Positions 23,088 to 37,040 of a stretch of 64,000 bases of DNA are shown here, piece after piece; positions within the stretch are counted from its first letter, which is position 1; each line of letters opens with the position of its first letter. The notes beneath the pieces were generated by a model. That model had not been told where the DNA came from. It saw nothing but the letters and a program-made list of their open reading frames with translations, and made no database searches. The translations under genes and the position numbers were made by a program. This DNA is from Volvox africanus (lineage: Eukaryota > Chlorophyta > Chlorophyceae > Chlamydomonadales > Volvocaceae), in the NCBI GenBank assembly GCA_030268105.1, contig BSDZ01000086.1:868001-932000 (forward strand), written 5' to 3'.

Positions 23088-26000
23088 ATGGCTTCCGAGG
23101 ACTTGAGCGCTGCGAACAGTCGCTTGGGTGTGCTCGCACAGCATTTGGCTCCGCTTGAACGTAAGGAAGCGCTTGTGGTTTCCATAATAGAATCCCCAGT
23201 GACCGAAGAGTTAAATCATAAAACACGCGCCTAGCCTATCTGTTACGCATTCAGCGACTAACAGCTAACGCGGCAACTTTGTACCTGCGTGTACCGCCTC
23301 ACCAATCCCACAGCCAAGCAAGCTCTCCCTTGTCTCTGCGTGCCTTCCCTGGTGCTTAACCATTTTTCCACCTCGTGCTCCCTCAGCTGGAGACCTGTTG
23401 ACTCAACAGCTTACCTCTTCGTCGTACTCGCGCGGCGGCTATGACTCAACGTTTCCCCAGGTGCGACCATGCTAGGATTCGTGGCCTAGAGCGCAAGGAT
23501 TGCAGTGTTAAAAATCTGCACACACGCGAGGAGTTCGCATAAATGGACATGCATGACAGGCTTCTGTCCTCCATGCGTTTCACCATGAAGTAAGGGGCCG
23601 ACTCATTGTCCTGCCTGCCATGGTGTGCGTGCCTTTGAGGCAACCAGGAAGGCCTGGTCTCTGCATTCTGTTGAGTCCAATAGCCGTGTGTTTGCTCATC
23701 GTTCGGCTGGTGGGGAGTCGTGTGAGGTGGCAACGAAAGCTCCATGTGGAAAGCTCAATTATGGTTTTATCTGTACTTCGTAGTGGCCATACATTCCTTC
23801 ATCATTGCAAAGACGCTTATTGCCAGTCATCCTACCTCGCTGCTCCTGTATCGCTACACCATATGTGTTTCTCACATCGGGCTTCCAAGTTGCACCGCAG
23901 CGTTGCTGCAGCTCTATTTTGCGCTTTTATACTTTCTTACATCCCCTGACTATGTGGGGATGCTCCTAAGCCGCGACCGGACAGGATGGCAAGCCGAACG
24001 CCAGCTTATGAGGAAGATGTTTTGAACGTTTGCCCTGCTCTGCAGCTGCCAGGTCGGGGCGCAGGAGGAACATATCCAACGTCCTTCACATTTGTCCATT
24101 CAAGTCATCCGAAGTTTTGTGTTTTGCGTTTATCTCCGCTTTTGAACGTTATACCGTGGTAGTGTACAGCTACCGCTGTAAGCCAGTAGCCCTTTCTCCC
24201 TTACCTTCCGCCGCGACCCTTGGACCTTCATTACCAGGCCACCACGATGGCCGCCTTCCCGCCTGCTGTACACGACCTCCTAGCCCTGGAGGGACTACTC
24301 AACCCGGAGGAGCGCCAGCTGAGGGATAAAGTCCGTTCATACATGGTACGCTCGACGAGGCGCATACACCAGGCGCACATTTCATGAACCCTTCAGTTCA
24401 TGAACTCGTTTCCTGTTCCCCAATCGTGTGCAGTATTGGACTGCGCACACTTACGATTGTTAATGCATGATGCACTGTCCTGTCACGCTGGAGGATTCCC
24501 CATCCTCTCCCAGTCTGCTTCAATCAGGGCGCCCGGGTTATACGGGATCGTGCGGGGCTGGCTGTTTCCGTATTCTATAGTTATGGACGTAATTTACATT
24601 GTAAGCCAGGTGGAGGACTCTGTATACACCGAGTGATGATGTCTGGTCTGGCCTTATACCGTTGGCGGCCAACGATATATGTGATTCGTTATGGGAAGAT
24701 TGGCGTGAGGGCTGGTAAGCGAGGTCAGCGGCAAGTCGGCTTCCTGACCTCAACCCCCGAGAGCCCAAGCGCGCCCTCGTCCCTAACTCGCCCGCACCTA
24801 ACCCGGCGACCCCTCTACGTATGCAATCCATCTTTCCCCCCATTTCACTTGCAACTACAGGAGAGCAACGTGGCCCCCGTGATTGCGGACTATTGGGAAC
24901 GCGCTGAGTTCCCCTATCCGCTGGTGCCCGGCTTCGCAGCCCTGGGGCTTGCGGGCGGACCCATCAAGGGGTACGGCTGTCCGGTGAGGAAGTGGGGTGT
25001 GGGGTAGAGGAGTGCATGCCTCGGTTCTTAACCTTACAAGAGGCTTGAGATGGCTGCAGATGAAATGTTCCGTCAACGTGATTAGGTAGGGGTTATGGTT
25101 TAGGAGGCTGGCTTGACGCCTTGTTCACCCTGCCTCCCGCCAACATGCTGATTCCGCCTTTGCCTCAGCCTAGCTATGCATGCCATTTTCGCACCTCTGG
25201 GGTTCCACTTGACCACTCGACTTCGAATCCCTTGCGTCGCATACACACTTGACTTTTGGGGCCCCTTTCCACTCCAGGGCCTGTCCATCTTGTCCAACGG
25301 CATGGCAGTTGTCGAGATCGCACGTGTGGACGCCTCGATGAGCACCTTTCTTCTGGTGCATTCGCACCTGGCGATGCTTACAATCGGGCTGCTTGTGGGT
25401 GTTTCTGTCTGGTTCGGAAATATGTCATTAACCGGTCAGGACCCGTGTGGGTCAGGAAAGACACACGGATGGTTGGGCAGGCGGCAGTGGACTCAGTTCT
25501 GGTATTGCTGTAGCAAATGCGTGTGGGCATGCTGTTATGAGTTTCGGAAAGCGACCATGCACTTTTTGTCCGGATAATCATTGCCTTTGTAAGACAATTT
25601 TTTCACAGCTGTTACATGCTATCGCGCCCGTTATCGCGCTCACAGTCTTTCCACATAGGGTTTCTTCCACGTGGTCCGTTACTCCCTGCGCAGGGCTCGG
25701 AGGAGCAGAAGCAGGAGCTTCTCCCGCGCATGGCGAAATTTGAGGTGGGACTCCTGCGAATAACTCGCGTGTTGAACTGTCACGTGTTCAAAGCCAGAAG
25801 TACGGGCTAACGGTACTCCTGTCCTTTCGCCATGCTGCGCTTCGCAACGTGCAGGCTGTGCACGGGGTCTGAAAGGTTTATCGGGTTGAGCGCGACCTTA
25901 CCCGGGCTGCGTAGCCACAGAACTGTTTTCACCTGTTGCCGCAGCCTTTCCTTGCTCGCGCCATCTGCTCTTCCATCTCGCACCTCTCCCCAGATACGTC

Positions 26001-28771
26001 TCTGTTTCTCTCATGTTACGTGAACCTCATCCATGCCTCCGTTCTGAATTTGATTGTTTATTCACACCCGTTTGCTACCGGATTCCGTCCCCTAACCACC
26101 TCACGCCAGCTGGTGGGCTGCTGGGCACTGACAGAGCCTTCCAACGGTAGCGATGCCTCTGCTCTGACCACCACTGCCACCAAGGTGCCGGGTAGGTGGG
26201 TTGAACCGGGGTGAGGCAGAGCGACAGGCTGCACGAGCTGGCTCGACCAGGGTGCCGATTTGCTCCCATTCCCAAACACCTTCCCACGCTCGTTTGTTTG
26301 CGTACCCTCTTTTGTAAGGATATTTCTGCCCCCACGTTTGCAGGTGGCTGGATGATTAACGGTTACAAGCGGTGGATCGGCAACGGCACCTGGGCAGATT
26401 TGACAGTGGTGTGGGCTCGCAACAACCAGGATGGGCAGGTGGGTAAAGAATCTGAAGTTTTCAAGAAACATACTTGTGAAAGGAAAATCAGAACGTACTG
26501 CGCATGTCCCGCGAAGGGATGTCCATCGAGTTTACGCGTCTCCGAAGCCCCCTTGCTCACACAAGCAGTGCGTCCCCAACTCCCGGTCCCGACCGGTGCG
26601 GTGCGCAGGTCAACGCCTTCATCGTTCGCAAAGGCAACCCGGGTCTGCGCACTAGCAAACTTGAAAACAAGATTGCACTGCGGTGCGTCCAGAATGCCGA
26701 CATGACATTTTCGCAGTGCTTCGTCCCCGACTCGGCCCGACTGCCCGGCGTGGCCAGCTTTGCAGACACCAACAAGGTGAGGGATCGTGTGGGAACTCGT
26801 GCGGGATGGCGAGGAGGAACGGAGAGGTCATCCTTAGACTTAGACCCCATGTTAAACCAAAGTCGTATGTCTCCTCGCGTGTAGAAATGCTGGGGATTCG
26901 AAGAAGGCGGAGGAAGGGGATAGCCCTCTACTGTTCTTGCTGCACTTCCCCCCGGCAGGTCCAGAGTTTCTCATACCATGCAACCAGTTGTTGTGTATGT
27001 TTGCGTCAGGCGCAATACGTAGGAAAGGCAATTTCAGTGAACGAGTTCTGCCCATCACGGTTCTGACAGGTCCTGGCCATCAGCCGCATCATGGTGGCCT
27101 GGCAGCCCGTGGGCCTCTCGGTCGGCGTGTATGACATGTGCTGCAGGTGTGCGGTTTATAACAGGCTCACTAATCGGGACGGGGTATGCATGTTGTGTAT
27201 TGCCCAGACGGGGGACGACGGTCGAGTTCCTTCTTGCAAGCTGACGTGCATGACACTGAATGGCAAGGAGACGTTGACCACAAGGCCGTGGGTTGGTGGT
27301 TAGGGGCGTTCGCCTGGTGATGAAGGTGCCTGGCTGCAAGCACGCAGTCCTATTCTAACTTTCGCCGAAACCTGCATTACCTGAATCACCTGAATTACCT
27401 ACAATAATGCCACCAGGGCACAGCGTTGGTGGGAACCTTGCGCGGAAAAGCGCTTTTAGGTTTTATCTTAACCCTCAACCAACCCTAATCGACATATATT
27501 TCTCTTGCGTATTTGGCAGGTACGTGACGGAGCGCAAGCAGTTTAACACGCAGTTGGGCTCGTTTCAGCTGGTGCAAGAAAGACTGGCCCGCATGGCCGG
27601 ACACATCCAGGTGTGCCAGGAGAGGCCCTATGGGGAATGCACATGGGATACTGACGTGTGTTGTATGGAAGCCTTATTCAGACCGTTGCATCAGAGCCCA
27701 GCTTTGGCTTAAATCTGCACGCGTATCCTTAACCCGCACATCACCAGATCTGCACCGTTTGCCCCCTGAATCGAACCAAAGCCAAGCACAAGCCCAAACC
27801 TAATAAACGTTGTGGCTACATGCATTGTTTACAGGGTATGTGGCTATCATGCTGGCGGCTGAGCAAGCTGTACGAGGAGGGCCGTATGTCGCATGAGCAG
27901 GTGGGATTATACACGGAAGCAGAAACGGGAGAAAACACGACACAGTTGGGCTATTTGTTGCATTTTCGGCCCTCATTCGCGACACCCAAATACCGCAGTT
28001 TCTTTGCCTGCTTGCCATTCTTTCGCATCAAACAGATTCTCAGGCAAACCCGCCCTGCAGTCCGCGTTGGATTTCCAATGGGTCATCTAATCGCAGTGTC
28101 GAATTGCATTCCCGCAAAAATTGATGAGGTCTCCAATCCCTGAAATCCTTTCCCTGTGCAACCAGGCATCCCTAGTGAAGGCCTGGGTGAGCGCCCGGGG
28201 CCGCGAGGTGATGTCGCTGGGTCGGGAGCTGCTGGGCGGCAACGGCATCCTGGCGCACTTCCTTGTGGCCAAGGTTGGTTGAACTTACCGGGGGGCCTTG
28301 TAGTGTACTGGCGGGTTACTTCCAATGGGAACTAGGAAACACGTGATATTTTGCGGACCATTTGCCAGCTGTAAATGGCCTTTTCTTATTCACCTCTCTT
28401 GCTTGCTTTTCTGTTCCAACCAAAATTTTTCCATCGTTCCTTCCATGCGTGCTTTCCCAACCCTGTGTGGTGTTTTCATCTTCGTCTGCTTTTCCTTGCT
28501 CCATGTCCATGTCCATATCTTTCCAACTGCTATACCGGTATCCTGTGAACCTCTTCAGCTTACCGCCCCGCGTCAATCCGTCCTACCCACATCGCACCAA
28601 CAGTCCTTCTCCGACCTCGAGGCCATCTACACCTACGAGGGGACGTACGACGTAAACGTCCTGGTGGCGGGCCGCCGCATCACGGGCGTCTCGGCCATCC
28701 GCGCCGCCTCCCCTGCTAGGGGCGCAAAGAAAGGCTCTAAGCAGCAGGACGGTGAGGGGGAGCGGAAGTAG
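23088..28771 (+). CDS. ACX4: Peroxisomal acyl-CoA oxidase, ACX4 type
   Basis: Predicted 466-aa FAD enzyme for the first step of peroxisomal beta-oxidation, making a trans-2-enoyl-CoA. In plants the ACX4 type acts on short chains. Exons: 23088-23160, 23387-23460, 24238-24345, 24861-24983, 25278-25394, 25694-25744, 26110-26191, 26344-26438, 26609-26776, 27070-27146, 27520-27610, 27835-27900, 28166-28273, 28604-28771; phases close. Recognisable segments are [77 protein letters not shown] and [10 protein letters not shown], where E423 fits the catalytic base. The N-terminal exon encodes RLGVLAQHL (residues 12-20), a full match to the PTS2 peroxisome signal. The C-terminus (GEGERK) lacks the SRL of plant ACX4. 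An alternative donor GTGAGG near 28753 could change the last residues, but no PTS1 ending was found. Divergent from the MFP gene. Oxidase rather than dehydrogenase activity is inferred from family and location. Confidence 0.93.
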
Positions 28772-31583
28772 ATTACTGAAGCAGTGAGGGATGGGGTTGC
28801 GCAAAGGGCATCTGTGCACCCCGATGAGGAGCACGGGTAAACGCTTTGCAGGTCGTCGAGCAAGGACGCCCGAGATCCCTTACAGACCTTAGCCGCGGTA
28901 GGTGCGGGAGGCGTAACGTATTGGGAATGGCTTGGACTTTGTTGAGATCGGTCCAGCCAGATCAATCGAAACTGGCAGACCCTTAACACATGCCCCTGCT
29001 GTTGGTGGCCATATGGGCTATTCAGGATAATGAGATTTAGTCAGCAATAAGCAAGGTGCCAGCGCTGCTTTAAAATGATATGCTTTCACATGGATGGAAG
29101 GTGTATAGTCTCATGATGGGTGGGGTGGACGTGAAAGCGCGCGTGTATTGCGTGGATCAGCAAAAATCGTGTCCATTGACGTGGATAGTCCAAAGGAGAC
29201 GTCGCTTTTGTGCCGGCGTCCTATGTCTTCGGTGCCTCTCATCGTATCCCCTTGGTGCTGGCCGGATAATGACTATTCTAGTGGTGACGGAGGCGGCGGC
29301 GTAGTAGGTGTCAGTTTGTCAGGAGCATACCGGTTGGTACGGTGCTTTTCTTGTCCTCGGTACGTTACACTCAGGGGAGATAGGAGAGGGGAGAACACCT
29401 GGAGCGGATAACCGCCAAGAAATCGACTGAATATGACCCCTGAATTTCTTCCAAACCAATGGAAATTAATGATAAATATTTATAACTCTTATAAGCATGT
29501 TGGGTGTGTAATCAGCGCCTTTTGGCAGCGACCGTTTTTTAATGTCACACTTGGCTAGGAAACCTATTTTCAGAATAGGAAGCACAATAAAAAATCAATG
29601 GTTGATAATTTGGTCATCAAGATTACAAAACATTATTTGCGCAGTCTCGATGACATCTTTGGGGCCCTCCCATCGCACTCATCCCTGCATTTTAGCCCAG
29701 CCGTTCACGATAGAGCAATCTAGACAGAAGCGCAATCCAATTCTTACAAATTCACCGGTAAGTATGGAGTGATCTGGTGGTGTGTCAACAATACACCGTT
29801 CGTGGCGTACACATTCCTCGTTTGGCTGTTGGCAGCATGGCGTCCGGTCCAAAGTCGCTCAGATCCACAGCGTCCGCCTCCTGGGCTGGCACTGACATCG
29901 CCCAACCGAAACGCCACGTGTCATTTTATGTATTGGCATTTCAATCCCAGATGGCAGATGATAGTAGACAACTTCTGCACAAGCAAGTAAGCAAGCACCT
30001 AGCTAGGACGAGGACTTCGTAGTGGTCAGCCGCCAGCCGGCAGCATGACCCAATCATGGATTTGCTTTCTGGTAGCCAAGCCGTGACTGGTGGTCAAAGC
30101 GTGAGCCTGGACAATCCTGACCACGATAACTATGGCTCGATCTATCCAACAAAACGTACAGTGTACGACGCACAAGCTGCAAGAAAGCTGCATGAAAAGC
30201 GTTAGCAAAGTGTCCCGCTACATGCCATCCCAGCTGGACCGTAATAACAGCAATTCATTAGGGCCTGCGTGCCACGAACTTCCAGGTGAAACTGGATGAC
30301 GCGGGCTCTGGCGTTGTACGAATTCAAATTCTTCGTTTAAGTGGTCTGGTTTCCAGGCTTATCCATGTCTTTAGGCTTGCGCATCGTTGTGCAAAAGAGC
30401 GGCTCTGTGTTCGCCTTGACGTTCTGTGACATACATAGGTTCTGTGCGGTGGCTAATAGCTGGGCGGGCATTAGCTCCTGGCCGGTACATTGTGTGAATG
30501 CCTATAACAGGGCTGGCTCTGGTGATGTTCGTTGTGTTAAACTGATGTAACCTGGTTTGTTGCATTTGTGTTTGCGGATTATAAAAACTGAATTAAATTG
30601 GTTTGTTGCTCTTGTGCTTGCGGATCCCGGCTAAACCGCCATCACCATCGCCGTCCATAGATGTGAGTAAATCTAGGTGAAAACAACTTGAGCTACTATT
30701 ACAAATTACTGATGCTCTACAAGGGCGGATGCGATCGAAAACATGCTGCTATGGCTTGGTGAAGGGCTTGTTTCGTCGCTTCAATCTGGAACGACAACTT
30801 AAATAATGGCTTCCACTTAAATGGACCGAAATGATGACCGACCCGCAAATTCAGTCAATTCAAATCATATGGTTTCACACTAGCTGTTTGGCTTGCGCTG
30901 CGTCCCCAAGACGATCCTCTCTTACTCAGCCGTAAGACGATGTCGTTAGCAACGGAAAACAGCTGAAAACAGCATTGAGATCTCAAAGAACAAATAAAGA
31001 ATTTATATGTAATAATTGATTATTTTTATACGAATTTTATTGTGCTTCGAGCAAGTTTGTTATGTCATGTACGTTGACGAAGATCCCGAACTGTGTCCTT
31101 AGCTCGTACGCGACCGAGAATGCACCGAGACTACCATACCTACAGCGGTTTTATAATGTAAGTAAAATTTCTTCAGCATATATTGGCTGGATTTTGACGG
31201 AACCAGCTCGATATTGCTTGGTAGTCATCCGTGCCTCCGGTTGCTTCCCTAACATCCCTAGTAACAAACAAACTGGGTAAAATACATTAGATATAATGTA
31301 CTCTAATACAATATTCCCGACTAAAGAAACGCCAGACAGCCACGAGTTGGAGCATACTGAGTCGTCGATAGTTAAGGAGAACAGGGAGAACTTTACAGTG
31401 GTCAAGGACCAAGTAAAACAGGAATAATCAAACACCGTTTCCAGTCTGACAAGGACAAGGGAGATGGCGCGGCCGACCAGGTGAGTCTGGAGTCCAGACT
31501 CCGCAAAGGACGATATTATGCATTCCCTAACCAGGCACATCCTTAAATCTCATATCACCGACAGCCTTTCTGGATCTTGAAAT
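28772..31583. other. AT-rich intergenic region
   Basis: No protein-like frame with supporting splice sites was seen. A TGTAA at 29507-29511, about 740 nt after the oxidase stop, may be its poly(A) signal. A 27-bp motif is imperfectly repeated at about 30553-30579 and 30599-30625. Confidence 0.55.
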
Positions 31584-32305
<722 letters not shown>

Positions 32306-32742
32306 GTTAGTAACCCTTAACTGGCACCGGCAAAGTTACTACCTACCACGGGACTCGAACAGGGATGCACAACGTCCTCGTAGAAAAATGCAAATAGTAC
32401 ATTTAATGGTAGGCACCAGGCTAACCTGGAAGAAAGCGTCGTGCCCCTTCCAGCCCTGCCGTTCGTAACTGCAAACTCATCCGAGATCGTTGTTGAGAGA
32501 TCGTGATTAAGTACATATCGAGCACACCGTCCGATGGAATTAAAACACATGCCGTGTTTTACTGCTCCTGTACTTATTAGCAACGCCGCACGGCAATCGG
32601 TCCATGGAGGTTGTGGGGCCGTTCACCCAGCTTGCTACCCTAAGCCCTGGTACCCGACGCTGCCCTTCAAATACTTTTAATGTATCATCATGCCGGAAAC
32701 GTACATCCCGACTCATGTTCCTTTCCGCTGCCTTCGCTGCAG

Positions 32743-34280
32743 GGAAAGAGCTCGACGGAATATGCGCCGCTGGTTGAACAGGAGGACACGGGCGACAGGG
32801 CCGCGAGCGCAGATCATGCACAGGCGACTGCCGCTGCTGTTGTGACGTCGGAGACAGCTCCCAGTGGACATGCGACCTTGGAATCTATTGCTGAAAATGT
32901 GCGTCGGATTTGTGGCAACCGCGTATCGGGCTCTCCACGGCTACGAGCCTCTTCGGATTTAGGCTTGTCGATAGCCTGTGGCGCGTTTTGAACGAGGTGT
33001 GCCTTGGGCTTCTGTAGTGCCTCAATGCCTGGCAGCGAAAGATCTATCTTCACTGCATTTCACTGCTTGTCACTGCACTTCACGTCTCGTCACTGGATAA
33101 ACAGTACCTTTCTGTAATTGGAGCTCTGCCCATGGACATGAGGACCATGAGCACCAGGATATCACACTCCCTGCCGCGGCCGGTCAGTTTCCCGGTGCCT
33201 TCCCTGAACCCCACTACTGCTTCATTTCCTCATTCGTTTCACCAATATGAACCAACCTCTCTGCGGATTCGTTCTCGTTCCAAACTTCCGTTGACGTACC
33301 GAATCTCCATGGTGTGGATGCGCACAATAATGGGACTGCCGCGTAACCCGGTGATTGAGAAGCCGGCGAAGTTCCTTTTCGCAGAAGGGCAGCGAATTCA
33401 ACAAAAAGGCAGGTCACCACATTGGGCGCGTCGTGAGGTCTCTACGCCCCCAGTTTTCGGGTTGGTGCCTGTTGGTAGTCTGCCTGATGTTTGGCAGGCT
33501 GCAGATTATCGTTGTGAGCATCGCGCAATTCACCAGCACGTGGAATGTTTTGAAAAACTTCTAAACGTTATACTTAGTAAGCACGCTCGTTAAATCTTTA
33601 ACTTCCATGAAGACATTCATGATGTCATATACATATATATGTATTATATAAATGTATGTGTTGCCGATTTGATCTATCGCGTTCTCTGCAGCTAATCGCG
33701 GGGTTCGAGTACGTGGGAAGCCATCTGGACGGCATGACCAGGTGCATCGCCCTACCCCACCAGATGGGGGCGATGTGGCCGGCAGCAACGCACATTAATT
33801 ATGGTCATTACCACCACCACACATCGGGCCCCATGGCTTTCGCTGAAAAGGTGGGATGCGTTGCTGGTTGTCCGACAATGACTTCGCATGGTAGCATGCA
33901 CTCTCATATTGCAAATATTGAATGTAAGTATAAAGACCATGCGTGCCGTCGTGATTGGAGGTGTGATGACAGCTGATTGAAGTTTGCGCCTAAGCTGGCG
34001 GCCGCTGCTTAGCAGTACTTACAAACACCACTGCGGGTCAAGGGCACAACCACTGTCGGAATGTTTTGTTCAAGTTCGATTTTGGGGTCGTTTCTCGGGG
34101 GACTGTTTTAAGAAACTGCTAGGGACCATCCAAATTCTAACAGTGCTGTTACTGGTACTGGTACTGATGCTGCGCCTACTGATGTTGCAGATCGTGGAAA
34201 TGCTAATTGAGAAGCCGGCGGCGGCCTTCACGAAGGCGTCCGTTGAGACTAACGAGAAGGCCAGCGCCGTTAACAGGAAG
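32743..34280 (+). CDS. Exons of an unidentified gene (partial model)
   Basis: Three protein-like stretches are each flanked by AG and GT and are all in phase 0/0: 32743-32898 (52 codons, acidic, starts GKSSTEYAPLVEQED), 33692-33850 (53 codons, starts LIAGFEYVGSHLDG and contains GHYHHH) and 34191-34280 (30 codons, starts IVEMLIEKPAAAF). A possible fourth ends at 35218 (contains DVTSQIRSSVWD) but its left border is unclear. GC-rich codons stand out against the AT-rich surroundings. No start or stop codon could be assigned and I recognise no family. The three exons could be joined directly or with further short exons between them. THOC1 begins separately downstream. Confidence 0.35.
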
Positions 34281-37040
34281 GTGTGTTGGCATTGGCTCGA
34301 TAAGAATTTATGGAATTGAGGCCTCTCTGTTGGAGTGCGGTCTATCTTTGACCTGGGCACATGCCGCAAACAAAGCTTGGGTCTTTCTACTGCTTTCTAC
34401 TGCCCAGTCGGCTGCTGGGGGCAAAGGCACAATCCATCCAGGCGATCCATCCACCGTAGCGTTCCTCAAGGAGGCGGCAGGAGGCCGGAGGAGGAAACTT
34501 CAAACTTGGCTGGCCGTTTGCCGACTTGTCAGACTTTTGTTGGTTCCTTTTGGCCCTATGTCATGATGATGGGTGAGGTTTGAAAAATTGATGTGCTCAC
34601 CTGATTTGCACACTGCAGTGTCAGCTCGCTGGCGGGAAGAAGTTTTCCATCCTTTGCTTATCTCTCTCGCTCTCTCTTGCAAGCGGTGCATGAAAATATC
34701 ATGAGAATGTTGATAAGTGTACGTGGTGGTTTCAACACAATCACTCTCCTTTAAACGGTTGCTTTAAGAAGCAAAGCCAAGTCCCAGCTGTTGACTCTGT
34801 TAAGGAAATTGGTCTGTGCCAACTGGCAACGGCTATACGCCGCCCATGAGGGGCCCCGAATACCTCCATTATTATGCTGCGGGGGGGGGGATAGCCGCAC
34901 GAGGTTCCTACCAACCACCAACCTGGGGAGACGCCCTGCTCGGCTGCCCTCGATTAGCTGCCCTCGTCGTATCTCCCGCATCTCTCCCTCATGCGTGGTT
35001 CTCTGCGTCTCTGCAGCCTGCTGCAGCCCGCAAGTCGCAACCAAAGCTTTTAGTTTGCAAGGACTTCAAGACGCAAAACTGGACATACTAAAGCAGTATT
35101 GTTTCATTGGTTGAAAGCTGCTAGTCGAGACGTGCTGTCAAAAGTCATGGACGTGACTTCCCAGATCAGGTCAAGTGTGTGGGATCCACTCGGTGTCACC
35201 ATTGCGGAGGCAGTTATGGTTAGTCCAGAAAGTCCGGGTGAGGCTACCCAGGGTCGCAACACATGTGCACTTGTATCTCTGTTATGTCGGCCAACAAAGG
35301 TCCGATCGGAAGGATGACTGTCTGTGGTCCAGGATCCTTTGACCCTACCCGTGGATACCCCAGGATACTACAGCACTGCAGTGCGCCATGACGCTGTGAA
35401 GTGCTTGGAGGGTAAGGAGTGTACTCATCGTGTACCCTGATGGAGAGTATGCACCGCGGAAGCAGCCTCGGGATGGTGAAGTCCTCTCTTAGGACAAATT
35501 CTCTGACAATACTCGACCGAGGGGGGGTCTCCGAGGAGAACGGCAGGACTATGTATCTTGGAGGTCGGCATGACCAGGTGCTGGGGGTTTAGGAAGGTGT
35601 CATCGGGCCTCAGACCCGGCTGAGCACCTGCTGGCTGCGGATATCGGTTAATGAAAGGTAGGAGGGAGAAAGAGACTGTTTGATGAGGCACGCGATGGCG
35701 TGCAGATAGGTGATGAAGGGGTTGGGCGGTGTAACACACGGCGTAGCAGTTGAAGCTGTTGGCAATGCTCCTCCCGATGTTTCCCGAAGACGTGGGATCC
35801 ATGTCCATGGCTATATCGAAATTTGGTGGGGCTCGGTACAGAGCAGTGGAGAGCACATACACGGAGTCTTAAACGTTGTCGGTAAAGTCTTGAAGATGAA
35901 CTTTAGCAAAAAGCGCTGAAGGTAGTGCCACAAAAGTGTAGACGGAACGCCAAAGTAACAAACTTCAAAATGGCAAGCCGTAAGCTGGCGTACGGTACAT
36001 GGTGGGCTTCGCGGCTGTAATCGCTTCGTCCAGACCGCGTCCAGCTCTGTTTGGCTGCAAATATGGTGCGAAGAGGCGGGCATGAGTTATTCATAACATG
36101 TCAATTTTGTGCTCATTAAGAATCTAATTACAATCTAACACGTAGTTCTTGGCTGTCGGTGTGGATCACGCAGGTCAGGGGTCACCACTGGTGTCGGTAA
36201 TATTCTTCCTACCCGTTCTAGGGGTCGAAAATATCGCTGTAATTGGGCGGGCGACGATAGTGTCGAGTCAGGAACGGTGATAAATACCGTTTCCGTCAGC
36301 CCTGATTTTCGTGCACCTGGTACCATGTACGGATATTGCTTAGGACCTTGACGTGGAGACCATTCGAGCCTCAGCTCTCCCCAGCCGTCGCGACCCGCCC
36401 CCAGCATGCTGGAGTGGGTTAGCTTTTGAACCCGTTGAAGGTGGGTGTAATAACCCAATTGCCACCATTGTTCTACTCCTGGTTAAACCCGTTGAAGTTG
36501 TTACTTGTCACAAAATAAAATGCGTGCGGGGACGGCTGGGCCGCTGAAAATTGCTAGCCGCTGGACCCTTTTTGTTCCTCAATGTAATGTTGCGTCTATC
36601 ACCTTTTCAATATGTTCTGCTCTCCACGAGGTCCTATGAGCCGTCCGGGCCTTACGATGTTTTTTTAAGTTTTTAAGTTTTAAAGTTTGTAACAATCTCA
36701 CGAAAACTATTCAAATGATTTCATGATTACTGCTCGCTTTTGTGGGAAGTGTTAAAAAAGCATTTCACCCATCAATAAGGTTAAGTCTCAATATATGGTA
36801 AGGTCACTCGACCTGCGCTTGCGTGTTCCGACGTTGAGTTGAAGCGTTTATCATATGGGCCTTACGGGCTCCTGCACACAAGCCGGCAAACTTCCAACAA
36901 TAAACTGCATAGAAGTGCACATGTTTCCTCAATGGCAATGGAAAACCAGAAGGAAAGTGATTAAGGAGACGCGATGCCAAATTAAAAAAGGACGTCGTTC
37001 CGTTCTGCGTAATTACGTTTTCACTGTAGACTTTGCAATT
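34281..37040. other. Mostly non-coding region upstream of THOC1
   Basis: Apart from the doubtful exon ending at 35218, no supported coding signal was found. The stretch 36600-36850 is AT-rich and probably includes the THOC1 promoter and leader, but no clear TATA box was recognised. Confidence 0.5.

Noticed and set aside
36135..36458. Minus-strand frame that looked like a transposon remnant
   Set aside because: No transposase or reverse transcriptase motif and no terminal repeats were found.
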